Shown: positions 10,801 through 17,618 of the stretch, one piece after another
Numbering within the stretch: position 1 is the first letter of the stretch
Layout: every line of letters begins with the position of its first letter
Assembly: GCA_963704455.1 (NCBI GenBank)
Contig: OY969905.1
Coordinates: forward strand, 1,488,001 to 1,552,000
DNA length: 64,000 nt
Direction of reading: 5' to 3'
Source: DASTCZ01 sp963704455
Lineage (GTDB): Bacteria > Acidobacteriota > Terriglobia > Acidiferrales > UBA7541
The notes under the pieces: generated by a model
The model's database searches: none
What the model was told of the DNA's origin: nothing
Seen by the model: the letters and a program-made list of their open reading frames with translations, nothing else
Made by a program: the position numbers and the translations under genes

Positions 10801-13625
10801 TCCTCGCGCGCATTGATGATCCCGGTGACGTAGAGATAATCCGGCAATTGCTGAGGGCGCACGAATACTGGCGCATGAAGCAGTTGTCCGCGGACCTTGT
10901 GATCATCAACGAACAACCGACATCTTACGTGCAAGACTTGCAGAACTCATTGGATGCACTTGTGCGAGGAAGCCAACTCCGGCTCTCACCAGACACCAGC
11001 GGGGTCAGCGGCAAGATCATTCTTCTCCGCGGCGATTTGATAAACGCGCAGACGAGGACGCAGCTCCAGGCCGTTGCACGGGCGGTCATCCTGAGCCGGC
11101 GCGGCACTCTTGCCGAGCAAATTATGAGGTCTCAGCCACGGCAACAACCGGTCGCCACGCCGCAAAAAGTGATCCGTGCGGCGAAGCATGCGGATGTTCC
11201 CGCGCCGAAGGAAGCGCTGCAAGATTTTAATGGCTTTGGCGGCTTCGCCGAAAAAGGACGCGAGTATGTAATCGCGTTAAGCGATGGGCAGCGCACGCCC
11301 GAGCCCTGGATTAACGTGATCGCCAATCCATCATTTGGATTTCTCGTTTCCGAGTTGGGCGCGGGCTTCACGTGGTCGCTCAACAGTCACGAAAATCAAA
11401 TTACTCCGTGGTCCAACGACCATGTCACCGATACTCCCGGTGAAGCGATCTATATTCGCGATGAAGTCACAGGCGAGGTGTGGAGTCCCACCGCGCTTCC
11501 CATTCGCAACGAAGCTGCTCAATACGTTGCGCGGCACGGCCAGGGTTACAGCCGCTTTCAACACGAGTCCAACGGGATTGCGATGGACCTGGTTCAATTC
11601 GTGCCTCAGGAAGACCCCATAAAGATTTCGCGCCTCACTCTTCAGAATAATTCCGGGCGGAAGCGGCGCCTTAGCATCACTGCCTATGCGGAGTGGGTGT
11701 TGGGCAGTTCGCGCGGTGCTTCGGCCCCATTCATCATCACAGAAAACGATCCGGACACCGGCGCAATTTTTGCGCGGAGCGCATGGAATGGCGAATTCGG
11801 CGGGCGAATTGCTTTTGCGGATCTTGCAGGAAAGCAAAGTTCTTTTACCGGCGATCGCACCGAATTCTTGGGTCGCAATGGCACGCCGGAATTTCCTGCG
11901 GGGCTTGCGCGGGGCGGCCCGCTTTCGGGAAATGTTGGCGCGGGCCTCGATCCGTGTGCAGCGCTTCAGACCACGATTGTAATCGCTCCCGGCGCTCGAA
12001 CTGAAATCGTATTCTTTCTTGGCGAGGCGGAAAACAGGGAGCGCGTACGCGGACTGGTGAAACAATATCGCGCCGCGGATTTGGACGAAGTATTCCGAGC
12101 GATCACTCGAAGTTGGGACGATGTCCTTGGCGCCGTGCAGGTAACCACGCCCGATCCGGGCCTGGATTTAATGCTGAATCGCTGGCTGCTTTATCAGACG
12201 CTGGCATGCCGTGTGTGGGCGCGGGCGGCGTTTTATCAATTGAGTGGCGCGTACGGATTCCGCGACCAACTTCAGGATGTATTGGCGCTGACGGTCGCGA
12301 AACGGGGGGTTGCGCGTGAACAGTTGCTGCGCGCGGCTTCCCGCCAATTCACGGAAGGTGACGTCCAGCACTGGTGGCATCCGCCATCGGGCCGCGGCGT
12401 GCGCACGCGAATATCTGATGATTTGCTTTGGCTTCCATACGCAGTTATCCAATTCATTGAAGCCACTGGCGACGTGAGCGTTTTGGATGAGTCCGTACCA
12501 TTCCTGGAAGGCGAACAATTGGCTGAAGGGCAGGACGAATCCTATTTCCAGCCCACCGTCTCTAAGACACGTGCAACATTATTTGAACATTGCGCCCGCG
12601 CGCTGGATCGTAGCCTTGCTGTTGGCAGTCATGGTCTCCCGCTGATGGGTACCGGCGACTGGAATGACGGCATGAACCACGTCGGGGAACACGGTAAGGG
12701 GGAAAGCGTTTGGCTCGGATGGTTCCTGCACACCATTCTTTGGGAGTTTGCCAAGATCGCGGAACTTCGCGGCGAATCGAACCGGGCGGAAACTTGGCGG
12801 CTCCACGTCAGCGCATTGAAAGCCGCGCTCGAGCGGGATGGCTGGGACGGAGCGTGGTACCGCCGCGCTTTTTTTGACGACGGCACACCGCTCGGTTCCG
12901 CAGAGAACGCTGAGTGCCGCATTGATTCGATTGCTCAATCGTGGGGAGTGATAAGCGGTGCTGCCGAACGAGGACGAGCCTTCCGCGCCATGGCGGCTGT
13001 GGACCAGCAACTGGTGCGAAGGCCGGACGCGCTGGTCCTGCTACTGACCCCGCCATTTGATCGCACTCCGCTCGACCCGGGCTACATCAAGGGTTATTTG
13101 CCCGGCATTCGTGAAAACGGCGGGCAATACACACATGCCGCCGCGTGGGCCGTGATTGCCTTCGCCGCGCTCGGCGACGGAGACAAGGCCGCCGAACTTT
13201 TCCAAATGTTGAACCCAATCAATCGTTCAAATTCGCGCGCGGGTGTGCAGCGATACAAAGTCGAACCATACGTCGTTGCCGGAGACATATATTCTGGAAC
13301 ACCTCATGTCGGGCGCGGTGGCTGGACTTGGTACACCGGCTCAGCAAGTTGGCTCTACCGCGCTGGGATGGAATGGATACTCGGATTCCGTGTGCGCGGC
13401 ACGACGCTCTCCATTGATCCCTGCATACCTCACGCGTGGCCCGGATACTCGATGAGTTTTAGGTACCACTCATCAATCTATGAAATTAAAGTCGAGAATC
13501 CTTCAGGGGTCTCCCGTGGTGTTGCCCGCGCCGAAGTGGATGGGACGTCGCAATCGGGGGCGGCAAATATTCCTCTCGTTCATGACGGTGCGGTGCATCA
13601 GGTTCGAGTTATCCTAGGCCGTTGA
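4818..13625 (+). CDS. ndvB: cyclic beta-1,2-glucan synthase, NdvB/ChvB type (GT84-GH94)
   Basis: A 2935-residue inner-membrane enzyme that makes cyclic beta-1,2-glucans, which act in the periplasm in osmotic adaptation and host interaction. Order of parts: a soluble N-terminus; hydrophobic segments at about 405-455; a GT84 glycosyltransferase region with DGDTRLP near residue 632 and RWARGDWQ near 780; more hydrophobic segments around 830-990; a glucoamylase-like middle region (AYMAHHQAM near 1575); two repeated beta-sandwich units around 1660-1900 and 2130-2400; and a C-terminal GH94 phosphorylase-like domain with GDWNDGMN near 2615, where the Asp is the family's catalytic acid. Length matches rhizobial NdvB (about 2800). 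It stands alone, with no NdvA-like exporter in the window. The frame is uninterrupted. Confidence 0.92.
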   Translation: MGQLSTGTFHELEDPIRAELFSTDRLEQHAESLAAAQAATTVAGPGRPFIPRVQENGRILLEYYRTIARAIQHEQLITPAAEWLVDNFYIVEEQLREIRDDLPAGYYRELPKLKTGHLEGYPRVFGVAWAFVAHTDSRFDPEVLRRFVIAYQRVQPLTIGELWAIAITLRATLLENLRRIAEQLVSSRNAREQADTIADGLLGTGGRLPVPAEKILSRFEKKPLERAFAVQLIQRLRDLDPKVGPILHWLDERLAAQGTTADEIVRTEHQQQAAMSVTVRNIITSMRLTSAFDWQTFIESVSLVDEVLRCDPGFAEMDFATRDHYRHAIEDLSRGSRYTEIEVAQRALNRASRARTESPSASSNGNRGDDERHTHPGYYLISEGRTAFEHELGFRLSWKFWLLRLHFRSAAPGYLGTIALLTAIILGLPLILSRGWGATALQLVLLGLVASIPASDLAIALINRAVTELFGPRILPRLELAGGVPEKLRTIVVVPALLISKEAIKEQIERLEVHYLANSDGDLRFALLSDWMDSATESSEGDDELLAAATGAIENLNQHYHSPPGGGARFMLLHRKRVWNETQKKWIGWERKRGKLHDLNLFLRGSGEKSFMPVGGRPAEPIPGVRYVITLDGDTRLPRGAAARLVGTMAHPLNRPFYDPREGRVVEGYGVVQPRITPSLPTNGGGSIFQKVFSGPSGMDPYASAISDVYQDLFREGSFTGKGIYDIDAFEEALAGKVKENSLLSHDLLEGIFARAALATNIELFEEFPSQFEAAAARQHRWARGDWQLLPWIFGRGGAPRGGGHSFHIPAISRWKMIDNLRRSLLAPAMFLTMLVGWLVPALSPWTWTRFVLIAISVPALLPFLAGLHTRLSGISKRSHIRAILRDLSIGAAQIALTVTFLANQTWLMCDAIFRTIGRVLITRKNLLEWVTTAQTTDGVHLKLASIFKRMVGGITLAILALLAVAFGRQQALFVAVPFVVLWCAAPIVSRWISLPPRPNEAEPLSAIETQTLRSVSRRTWRFFETFVTVAENWLPPDNFQETPKPVIAHRTSPTNIGLYLLSAVTARDLGWLGTVDTAGRLENSFETIGKLEKFRGHFYNWYDTRDLHPLEPKYVSSVDSGNIAGHLLAVGHACRDLMQKSSVDSATLDGIKDVIQLLREALSGMTDIRRTHLVTRKQLSNAVNGLAALLEPAPESTAEWARLFIELREHARTVADIVHTISAERADAPDSELRVWADAVTACVESHARDTEILIPWMRLDLKHIGALAHRSPEHGADWAAIEAFLHSPQSLADAPEHFEAAINEIARLRTRLASDLPGFSEAILCLDALTQALSKAATEAAALLRRLLTLAQTAEKIFAEMEFGFLFDNSRKLFSIGFRCTDGTLDPNCYDLLASEARLASFIAIAKGDVPSSHWFHLGRALTPVGRGSALISWSGSMFEYLMPALVMSSPAGSLLSQTYEQVVLRQIEYGDERGVPWGNSESAYNARDLDFTYQYSSFGVPGLGLKRGLSEDLVVAPYATALAAMIDPSAAVQNLARLADAGAKGTYGYYEALDYTSSRLPEGKDVAVIQAYMAHHQAMLLVAFADVLTDGAMRARFHAEPLVQAASLLLQERMPRDVLVARPRAEEVSAAAQVRELIPPVVRRFTTPSEGTPRTQLLSNGRYSVMLTAAGSGYSRWQDLAITRWREDATRDCWGTYIFLRDEQSGNVWSAGYQPTGAEPDEYEATFYEDHAEIRRRDRSLSTLLEVTVSPEDAEVRRLSITNLGARARNIQVTSYAELSLAPQAADLAHPAFSNLFVETEFVADIGAVVATRRKRSADETAVWVAHVLAVEGEIIGDLQYETDRAKFLGRARDIRNPVSIFDGSALSNTVGPVLDPLVSLRRTVRVPPSSTVRLSFSTVVAPTREEVLDLADKHRDASTFERVSTLAWTQAQVQLHHLGIHAEEAQLFQRLANAVLYCDTSMRPGSDLLSKSSVELPTLWAQGISGDLPIILARIDDPGDVEIIRQLLRAHEYWRMKQLSADLVIINEQPTSYVQDLQNSLDALVRGSQLRLSPDTSGVSGKIILLRGDLINAQTRTQLQAVARAVILSRRGTLAEQIMRSQPRQQPVATPQKVIRAAKHADVPAPKEALQDFNGFGGFAEKGREYVIALSDGQRTPEPWINVIANPSFGFLVSELGAGFTWSLNSHENQITPWSNDHVTDTPGEAIYIRDEVTGEVWSPTALPIRNEAAQYVARHGQGYSRFQHESNGIAMDLVQFVPQEDPIKISRLTLQNNSGRKRRLSITAYAEWVLGSSRGASAPFIITENDPDTGAIFARSAWNGEFGGRIAFADLAGKQSSFTGDRTEFLGRNGTPEFPAGLARGGPLSGNVGAGLDPCAALQTTIVIAPGARTEIVFFLGEAENRERVRGLVKQYRAADLDEVFRAITRSWDDVLGAVQVTTPDPGLDLMLNRWLLYQTLACRVWARAAFYQLSGAYGFRDQLQDVLALTVAKRGVAREQLLRAASRQFTEGDVQHWWHPPSGRGVRTRISDDLLWLPYAVIQFIEATGDVSVLDESVPFLEGEQLAEGQDESYFQPTVSKTRATLFEHCARALDRSLAVGSHGLPLMGTGDWNDGMNHVGEHGKGESVWLGWFLHTILWEFAKIAELRGESNRAETWRLHVSALKAALERDGWDGAWYRRAFFDDGTPLGSAENAECRIDSIAQSWGVISGAAERGRAFRAMAAVDQQLVRRPDALVLLLTPPFDRTPLDPGYIKGYLPGIRENGGQYTHAAAWAVIAFAALGDGDKAAELFQMLNPINRSNSRAGVQRYKVEPYVVAGDIYSGTPHVGRGGWTWYTGSASWLYRAGMEWILGFRVRGTTLSIDPCIPHAWPGYSMSFRYHSSIYEIKVENPSGVSRGVARAEVDGTSQSGAANIPLVHDGAVHQVRVILGR

Positions 13626-14093
13626 TCGAAAAACTTGTGTCTGTGGGCAGGATAATCTGCGATTTTGGGGCGCGTCAATTCAAGCACTTACGAACCATCG
13701 GACAATGGGGATATTGAGGAAGCTACTGATCGACCTCGAAACGTTTCCCGCGTGAACCAGAAAGTCAGGAGTTCGAATCACCCCTGCCTTCGAGGTTTGA
13801 CTTCTCTTAAAACTCTGGCGGCTCGTTTCCAAGTCGTCCATCTGCTATTTCAGCGCACTCCATGCACTTCGGATTGCCGCTGTGATGGCGCAACAGAGAC
13901 GCGGGGTACCTACAAAAGTCACTACAGTGGGTCGGGTGAACTGATGAAGACAAACTGTAAGTCGTTGAAAAGAATGGCGCGCCCAAGGGGACGATTTTAG
14001 AACTCTCACGCGTGAAATCGTGGCCAGCTTGGAACAGTTTGACGGTCCCCGCGAATTGAGACTCTAGGCGCCTTCGCACCTTAGCCGTCCCAC
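13626..14093. other. intergenic stretch with tRNA-like debris
   Basis: No supported gene between the glucan synthase and the convergent hydrolase gene. A stretch at about 13755-13790 contains a T-loop-like GTTCGAATC, and 13734-13740 pairs with 13789-13795 (CCTCGAA/TTCGAGG), but no cloverleaf can be drawn. Confidence 0.35.
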
Positions 14094-15077
14094 TCATAGG
14101 GTATCGGCCCACTTTGCGATGACTTGGGCAACCTGCGCCTCTTGACCGGTATACATGTGATCCGCGCCCTGGATCGCGGCCGTCGTTACGCGACTCGGCC
14201 CGGACGGCTGGCGCTGGATCGTGGATTTCAACTTATCCAAATCGGCCTGTGAGCCAACATCGCCCTGCGTGCCGAAGAATGCGAGCAGGGGACAGTGAAT
14301 ACGAGTAATGCCCGCGTTTGGCGTTTGCTCCCCGAAGAAGTCCTTTAGTGCAGCCGGCGAATTCGCGATGTCCAAGAAGGTCGCCGCGCTTATGTAGGAT
14401 GGATAGGAACGCTTCGGATCTCGGATGAGAGCGTCAGCTTCGCCCTCGGCCATTAGACGCTTTGCCTCCGCCAACTGGTCGGGATCCATGGGTCCCAGCC
14501 CAGAGTGCACCTCGCCGGATGCGAGCACCATTCCAATGACACGCGGGTCCTGCTTTTCAGATTGATAACCGCGCACCCCCGCCCATCCCGCGCTGTGTCC
14601 CACCAAAATCACTTTCTTGAAGCCACGGCTTTCGGCGAAGTCGATCCACGCAGCGAGATCCCGGACCTCGTCGCGCGACATACCCCAGTAACCGCCTCCT
14701 CGGATTCGCGTGGCTCCGCGCCAGGCCTCGACGTTCCCCAAATCGTGCATGCGCGTGTTGCCGATGATGACGGTGTAGCCGAGCGCAGCGAGTTCGCGGC
14801 CGATGCCGACATAAGTTGGTTGATAGAAATTCACGCCCCAACCGTGAATCCAGATAATGGCGACGGGCTTCGCATGATCGCTCGCCGGTGTGAACATCAC
14901 GCCGGCGTCGATGATGTCGTCGCTTGTGTGGGCGAAGACGACCTGTTCGGGAAGTTTCGCCGCGATGACTTCCGGAGGGGTCGACGCCTTGTACCAGATC
15001 AGAAATATTACTGAAACGAGAACAGCGACGCTTGCAACGCCAAGGATCTGATGACGAATCCATGTATTCTTGGGCAT
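14094..15077 (-). CDS. membrane-anchored alpha/beta hydrolase
   Basis: The 327-residue protein has one N-terminal transmembrane or signal-anchor segment (residues 11-28, ILGVASVAVLVSVIFLIW) and then an alpha/beta-hydrolase fold. The nucleophile elbow is GHSAG (Ser162), the acid is probably Asp273 in GTQGDVG and the base His307 in GADHMY. An HGW motif at 78-80 could form the oxyanion hole. The ATG at 15077 is chosen because GGAGG lies 5 nt upstream; a second ATG directly before it (15080) is too close to that site. The substrate is unknown; serine esterase or peptidase activity is plausible. Its upstream region faces the attachment-site repeat of the island. Confidence 0.8.
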   Translation of the reverse strand: MPKNTWIRHQILGVASVAVLVSVIFLIWYKASTPPEVIAAKLPEQVVFAHTSDDIIDAGVMFTPASDHAKPVAIIWIHGWGVNFYQPTYVGIGRELAALGYTVIIGNTRMHDLGNVEAWRGATRIRGGGYWGMSRDEVRDLAAWIDFAESRGFKKVILVGHSAGWAGVRGYQSEKQDPRVIGMVLASGEVHSGLGPMDPDQLAEAKRLMAEGEADALIRDPKRSYPSYISAATFLDIANSPAALKDFFGEQTPNAGITRIHCPLLAFFGTQGDVGSQADLDKLKSTIQRQPSGPSRVTTAAIQGADHMYTGQEAQVAQVIAKWADTL

Positions 15078-15275
15078 CATGACCTCCCAGAATCCCAATA
15101 CGAACCCTCTTGGATACAAACTCTGGTTCTCGCACGGAGGGTTCAATTATTTAGACGATTCGGTGACCACTTTCGTCATATTGCAGGCGAATAGGACGGG
15201 AGACCGATCCTTCGCAGAACGAGGGATTCTCTTGGGTCTAGGTGTTTCTCGTTGCTCAATATTTCAATCTTTGGG

Positions 15276-15329
15276 TGGTGCGCCCGGAGAGATTCGAACT
15301 CCCGACCCTCTGCTTAGAAGACACACGCT
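15276..15329 (-). repeat. attachment-site repeat: 3' half of tRNA-Arg(TCT)
   Basis: On the minus strand this reads as the anticodon loop, variable loop, T-arm and acceptor 3' strand of tRNA-Arg(TCT), including CCA. It matches the intact tRNA at 31439-31492 in 49 of 54 positions, with an exact 20-nt core at 15301-15320. The sequence that should form the 5' acceptor strand is AT-rich and cannot pair, so this copy is not a working tRNA. The stretch above 15329 still has a D-arm-like TCTAGCGGTATGAT segment. Confidence 0.8.
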
Positions 15330-15423
15330 GATCATACCGCTAGACTAATATAAATTTATAAGTATAATTGAATCATAGACTTACGTTACAGTCTCGTTTG
15401 GGGGTTAAACTAGAATTTTCTAG

Positions 15424-15466
15424 TATTTTAAGATATTTTAAGCCGTAGTTAAAACATCCTTAAAAC
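15424..15466. promoter_or_regulatory. TATTTTAAG repeats upstream of integrase
   Basis: TATTTTAAG occurs at 15424-15432 and again at 15434-15442, exactly 10 bp apart, and an inverted CTTAAAA follows at 15459-15465. They lie between the att repeat and the integrase start, where integrase arm sites or excisionase sites are usual. The function is inferred from position. Confidence 0.45.
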
Positions 15467-15481
15467 GGAGGACCGCGACCA

Positions 15482-16747
15482 ATGGTGAAACAGAGAAGGC
15501 ACGCGACCAAGCGGGTGCACCTAACCGAGCGGCGGATCGGCGCGCTCAAGATCCCTCCTCGGAGAACGACGATCTATGACGCGAAAGTGCCGGCGCTTGG
15601 ACTCAAGCTCGAACCCTCCGGGCGGCGAAGTTGGTTCTGGTTTCGAGCCGTGAATGGTCGGCCAAAGTGGATGAACATCGGCCCGTGGCCCGACATCGAC
15701 CTCGACACGGCGCGGCAAAAGGCCGAGGAGCACAACGTCGCGCTCGCAACGTGGCAGAAGGACGGGTCGGTTGGACCGAATCCCTTCGAGCGCGCGCGGC
15801 CGAGCCGACAGCCCACGCTCGGAAATCTGGTCGAGGACTACGTTACGCGCCACATCGCGCTGAACTCGGCGAACCCCGCGAAGGCAGAGAAGGGAATCCG
15901 GTGGATGGAAAAGAAGTATTTGGCGGACTGGAAGGACCGACGCCTCGGCTCGATCACGAGACAAGACGTTTATGACCTTCACAGAAGGATCGGGATCGAT
16001 CACGGGAAGATCATCGCCAACCGAGCTGCGACGTTCTTGAGAACAATTTTCAACTACGCAGTGGGCGACGCGGGCCTTTGGCGCGGCGAGAACCCGGCGG
16101 CGCGCCTCGAAATGTTTGACGAAAGCAAGCGGGAGAGATACCTAGCCCCCGGAGAACTGCTACGTCTGAAGCAGGCGCTCGACAGCGAACCAAACGCTGA
16201 CGTCAAAGACTTCGTAACAATTGCGCTCGCGACCGGGGCGCGGAAGGGGAATGTCCACGCGATGGCGTGGGCCGACATCTCTTGGGACACGCAGACTTGG
16301 ACGATTCAGCGCGCGAAGAATAAGAGGCCGCAGCTTGTCGATTTGCCTCCCGCCGCCGTCACGATCTTGAAGGCGCGCGCGACGCGGCGAAAGAAAGAAA
16401 ATCCCTGGGTATTTCCGTCGGCGACGAGCGCCAGCGGCCACGCCGAAGACTTCAAGAAGCAGTGGAAGGCGCTGCTCGTCCGCGCTGGACTTCACCATCC
16501 AGAAGACTCGGCGCGGCGCGTCACTCAGCACGATTTGCGCCGGACGTTCGCGAGCTACATGGCGATCGCGGGGGTTTCGTTGCAGCAGATCGGGTCCGCG
16601 CTTGGCCACCTCAGCACGGCGAGCACGACGGTCTACGCGCGGCTCCACCGCGAGGCTGTTCGGAACGCGATGGAGGCCGGGGATCGGCAGATGACCGCAA
16701 TGATGGCCAAGGCCAAGAGGAATCAAAAACGGCTGCCCGCCGCCTAG
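15482..16747 (+). CDS. int: tyrosine integrase, P4/DUF4102 type
   Basis: A 421-residue site-specific recombinase. The first 100 residues resemble the DUF4102 arm-binding domain found in P4-like prophage integrases (DAKVPALGLKL, WFWFRA). The catalytic domain shows Arg254 in ATGARKGN, His350 and Arg353 in QHDLRRTFAS, His376 in ALGHLS and the nucleophile Tyr385 in TVYARL, so the active site is complete. GGAGG lies 9 nt before the ATG. Integrases of this group usually recombine within the 3' part of tRNA genes, which agrees with the tRNA-Arg repeat 150 bp upstream. It is the likely driver of the 15.3-31.5 kb island. Confidence 0.95.
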   Translation: MVKQRRHATKRVHLTERRIGALKIPPRRTTIYDAKVPALGLKLEPSGRRSWFWFRAVNGRPKWMNIGPWPDIDLDTARQKAEEHNVALATWQKDGSVGPNPFERARPSRQPTLGNLVEDYVTRHIALNSANPAKAEKGIRWMEKKYLADWKDRRLGSITRQDVYDLHRRIGIDHGKIIANRAATFLRTIFNYAVGDAGLWRGENPAARLEMFDESKRERYLAPGELLRLKQALDSEPNADVKDFVTIALATGARKGNVHAMAWADISWDTQTWTIQRAKNKRPQLVDLPPAAVTILKARATRRKKENPWVFPSATSASGHAEDFKKQWKALLVRAGLHHPEDSARRVTQHDLRRTFASYMAIAGVSLQQIGSALGHLSTASTTVYARLHREAVRNAMEAGDRQMTAMMAKAKRNQKRLPAA

Positions 16748-16915
16748 ATGATGGGGGTATCTGGAATGAACGCTATCCTCAAGAAATGCTAGATATGCTG
16801 GAAATTCTGTTTTAATCTTGTAGCCTACTCAGCAGTTTGACTCTCCTATAAAAGAAGCACCTCCGCCACATAAACCAAATCGAAGCGAGGCGTTACGCCT
16901 TGCGGAGGAGCCCGC

Positions 16916-17206
16916 ATGTCGGAAGCAGTTCCTGTTCCCATCACTATCCAAAGCCCGTACTTAACCACAGTTGAAGCCGCGAATTATCTCAAGTTGTCAC
17001 CATCCACGCTGAACGTCTGGCGGACGAAAAAAAACCACCCGCTGAAGTTCCTACTCGTCGCTACGCGCCCCCGCTACACACGCGCGGATCTCGACGCATT
17101 TGTCGCCGGATGCCACGTCCGACGGGTCGGCAACCCCAACGCGGGACGCCCGCCGGGAAGTAAGAACAAAAGGCGGCGCGCCGAAGGCCGCAAGCGAGCG
17201 GCGTGA
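16916..17206 (+). CDS. HTH (MerR/excisionase-like) protein with AT-hook tail
   Basis: A 96-residue protein with a helix-turn-helix of the excisionase type at about residues 17-55 (LTTVEAANYLKLSPSTLNVWR) and a basic tail with an AT-hook core, GRPPGSKNK. It starts after a strong GGAGGAG site. Directly after an integrase and before a primase operon, it probably acts as excisionase or as a regulator of the replication genes. The AT-hook suggests minor-groove binding in AT-rich DNA, perhaps the att or origin region. Its TGA overlaps the next gene's ATG. Confidence 0.75.
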   Translation: MSEAVPVPITIQSPYLTTVEAANYLKLSPSTLNVWRTKKNHPLKFLLVATRPRYTRADLDAFVAGCHVRRVGNPNAGRPPGSKNKRRRAEGRKRAA

Positions 17207-17439
17207 TGCCGAAGATGATGCGTTTCGAGAGCGGCGTGCGGATCCCCATGCCGAAGTGTGTCCTGTGCAATCGTCGCTATTGCCAGTCCTTCCTTAGGAT
17301 TTTCAACGGCCGTCTCACGGTGCCGATTTGCTTCCTCTGTCTCGGGCCGCCCGACGAAGTCGCGCGCTGCGAGCAGAAGATCATAGAGATTTTCAGAAAT
17401 GAACCCGCTTTCATCATTCCGCAGGAGAAAAAAACGTGA
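17206..17439 (+). CDS. small zinc-ribbon-like protein
   Basis: 77 residues from the ATG at 17206, which overlaps the preceding stop (TGATG) and so is likely translationally coupled. Two cysteine pairs (CVLC and CFLC, about 30 residues apart) suggest a zinc ribbon. No family is recognised. Placement between the HTH gene and the primase suggests a role in replication or its control, but this is only context. Confidence 0.6.
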   Translation: MPKMMRFESGVRIPMPKCVLCNRRYCQSFLRIFNGRLTVPICFLCLGPPDEVARCEQKIIEIFRNEPAFIIPQEKKT

Positions 17440-17618
17440 GTAAAGAAAAATTATTCCAAAAACTCGGCACGATGTTTGACGAGATCGCTCGCACCCGCGC
17501 GTGGTCCAGCGTCGAGATTGAATTCCGCGACGGCATTGCCAACATGATTCGCACCACCAAGAATGAAAAATTGCTGTCACAGGAGAACACCCGTGGACAA
17601 AGAATCGAAGCCCGCTAA
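17436..17618 (+). CDS. small hypothetical protein upstream of primase
   Basis: 60 residues starting at a GTG that overlaps the previous TGA (GTGA). No family is recognised; the sequence is mixed charged and probably helical. Its 3' end overlaps the start of the primase gene by 26 nt in another frame, consistent with a tightly packed phage-like operon. Confidence 0.55.
   Translation: MSKEKLFQKLGTMFDEIARTRAWSSVEIEFRDGIANMIRTTKNEKLLSQENTRGQRIEAR

Noticed and set aside
13734..13800. tRNA-like stretch with a GTTCGAATC loop and CCTCGAA/TTCGAGG pairing
   Set aside because: The T-stem does not pair and no acceptor or anticodon arm fits, so it is not a tRNA; at most debris.
13665..14000. 111-aa plus-strand frame after the glucan synthase gene
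   Set aside because: Low-complexity composition, no start signal, and it lies over tRNA-like debris.
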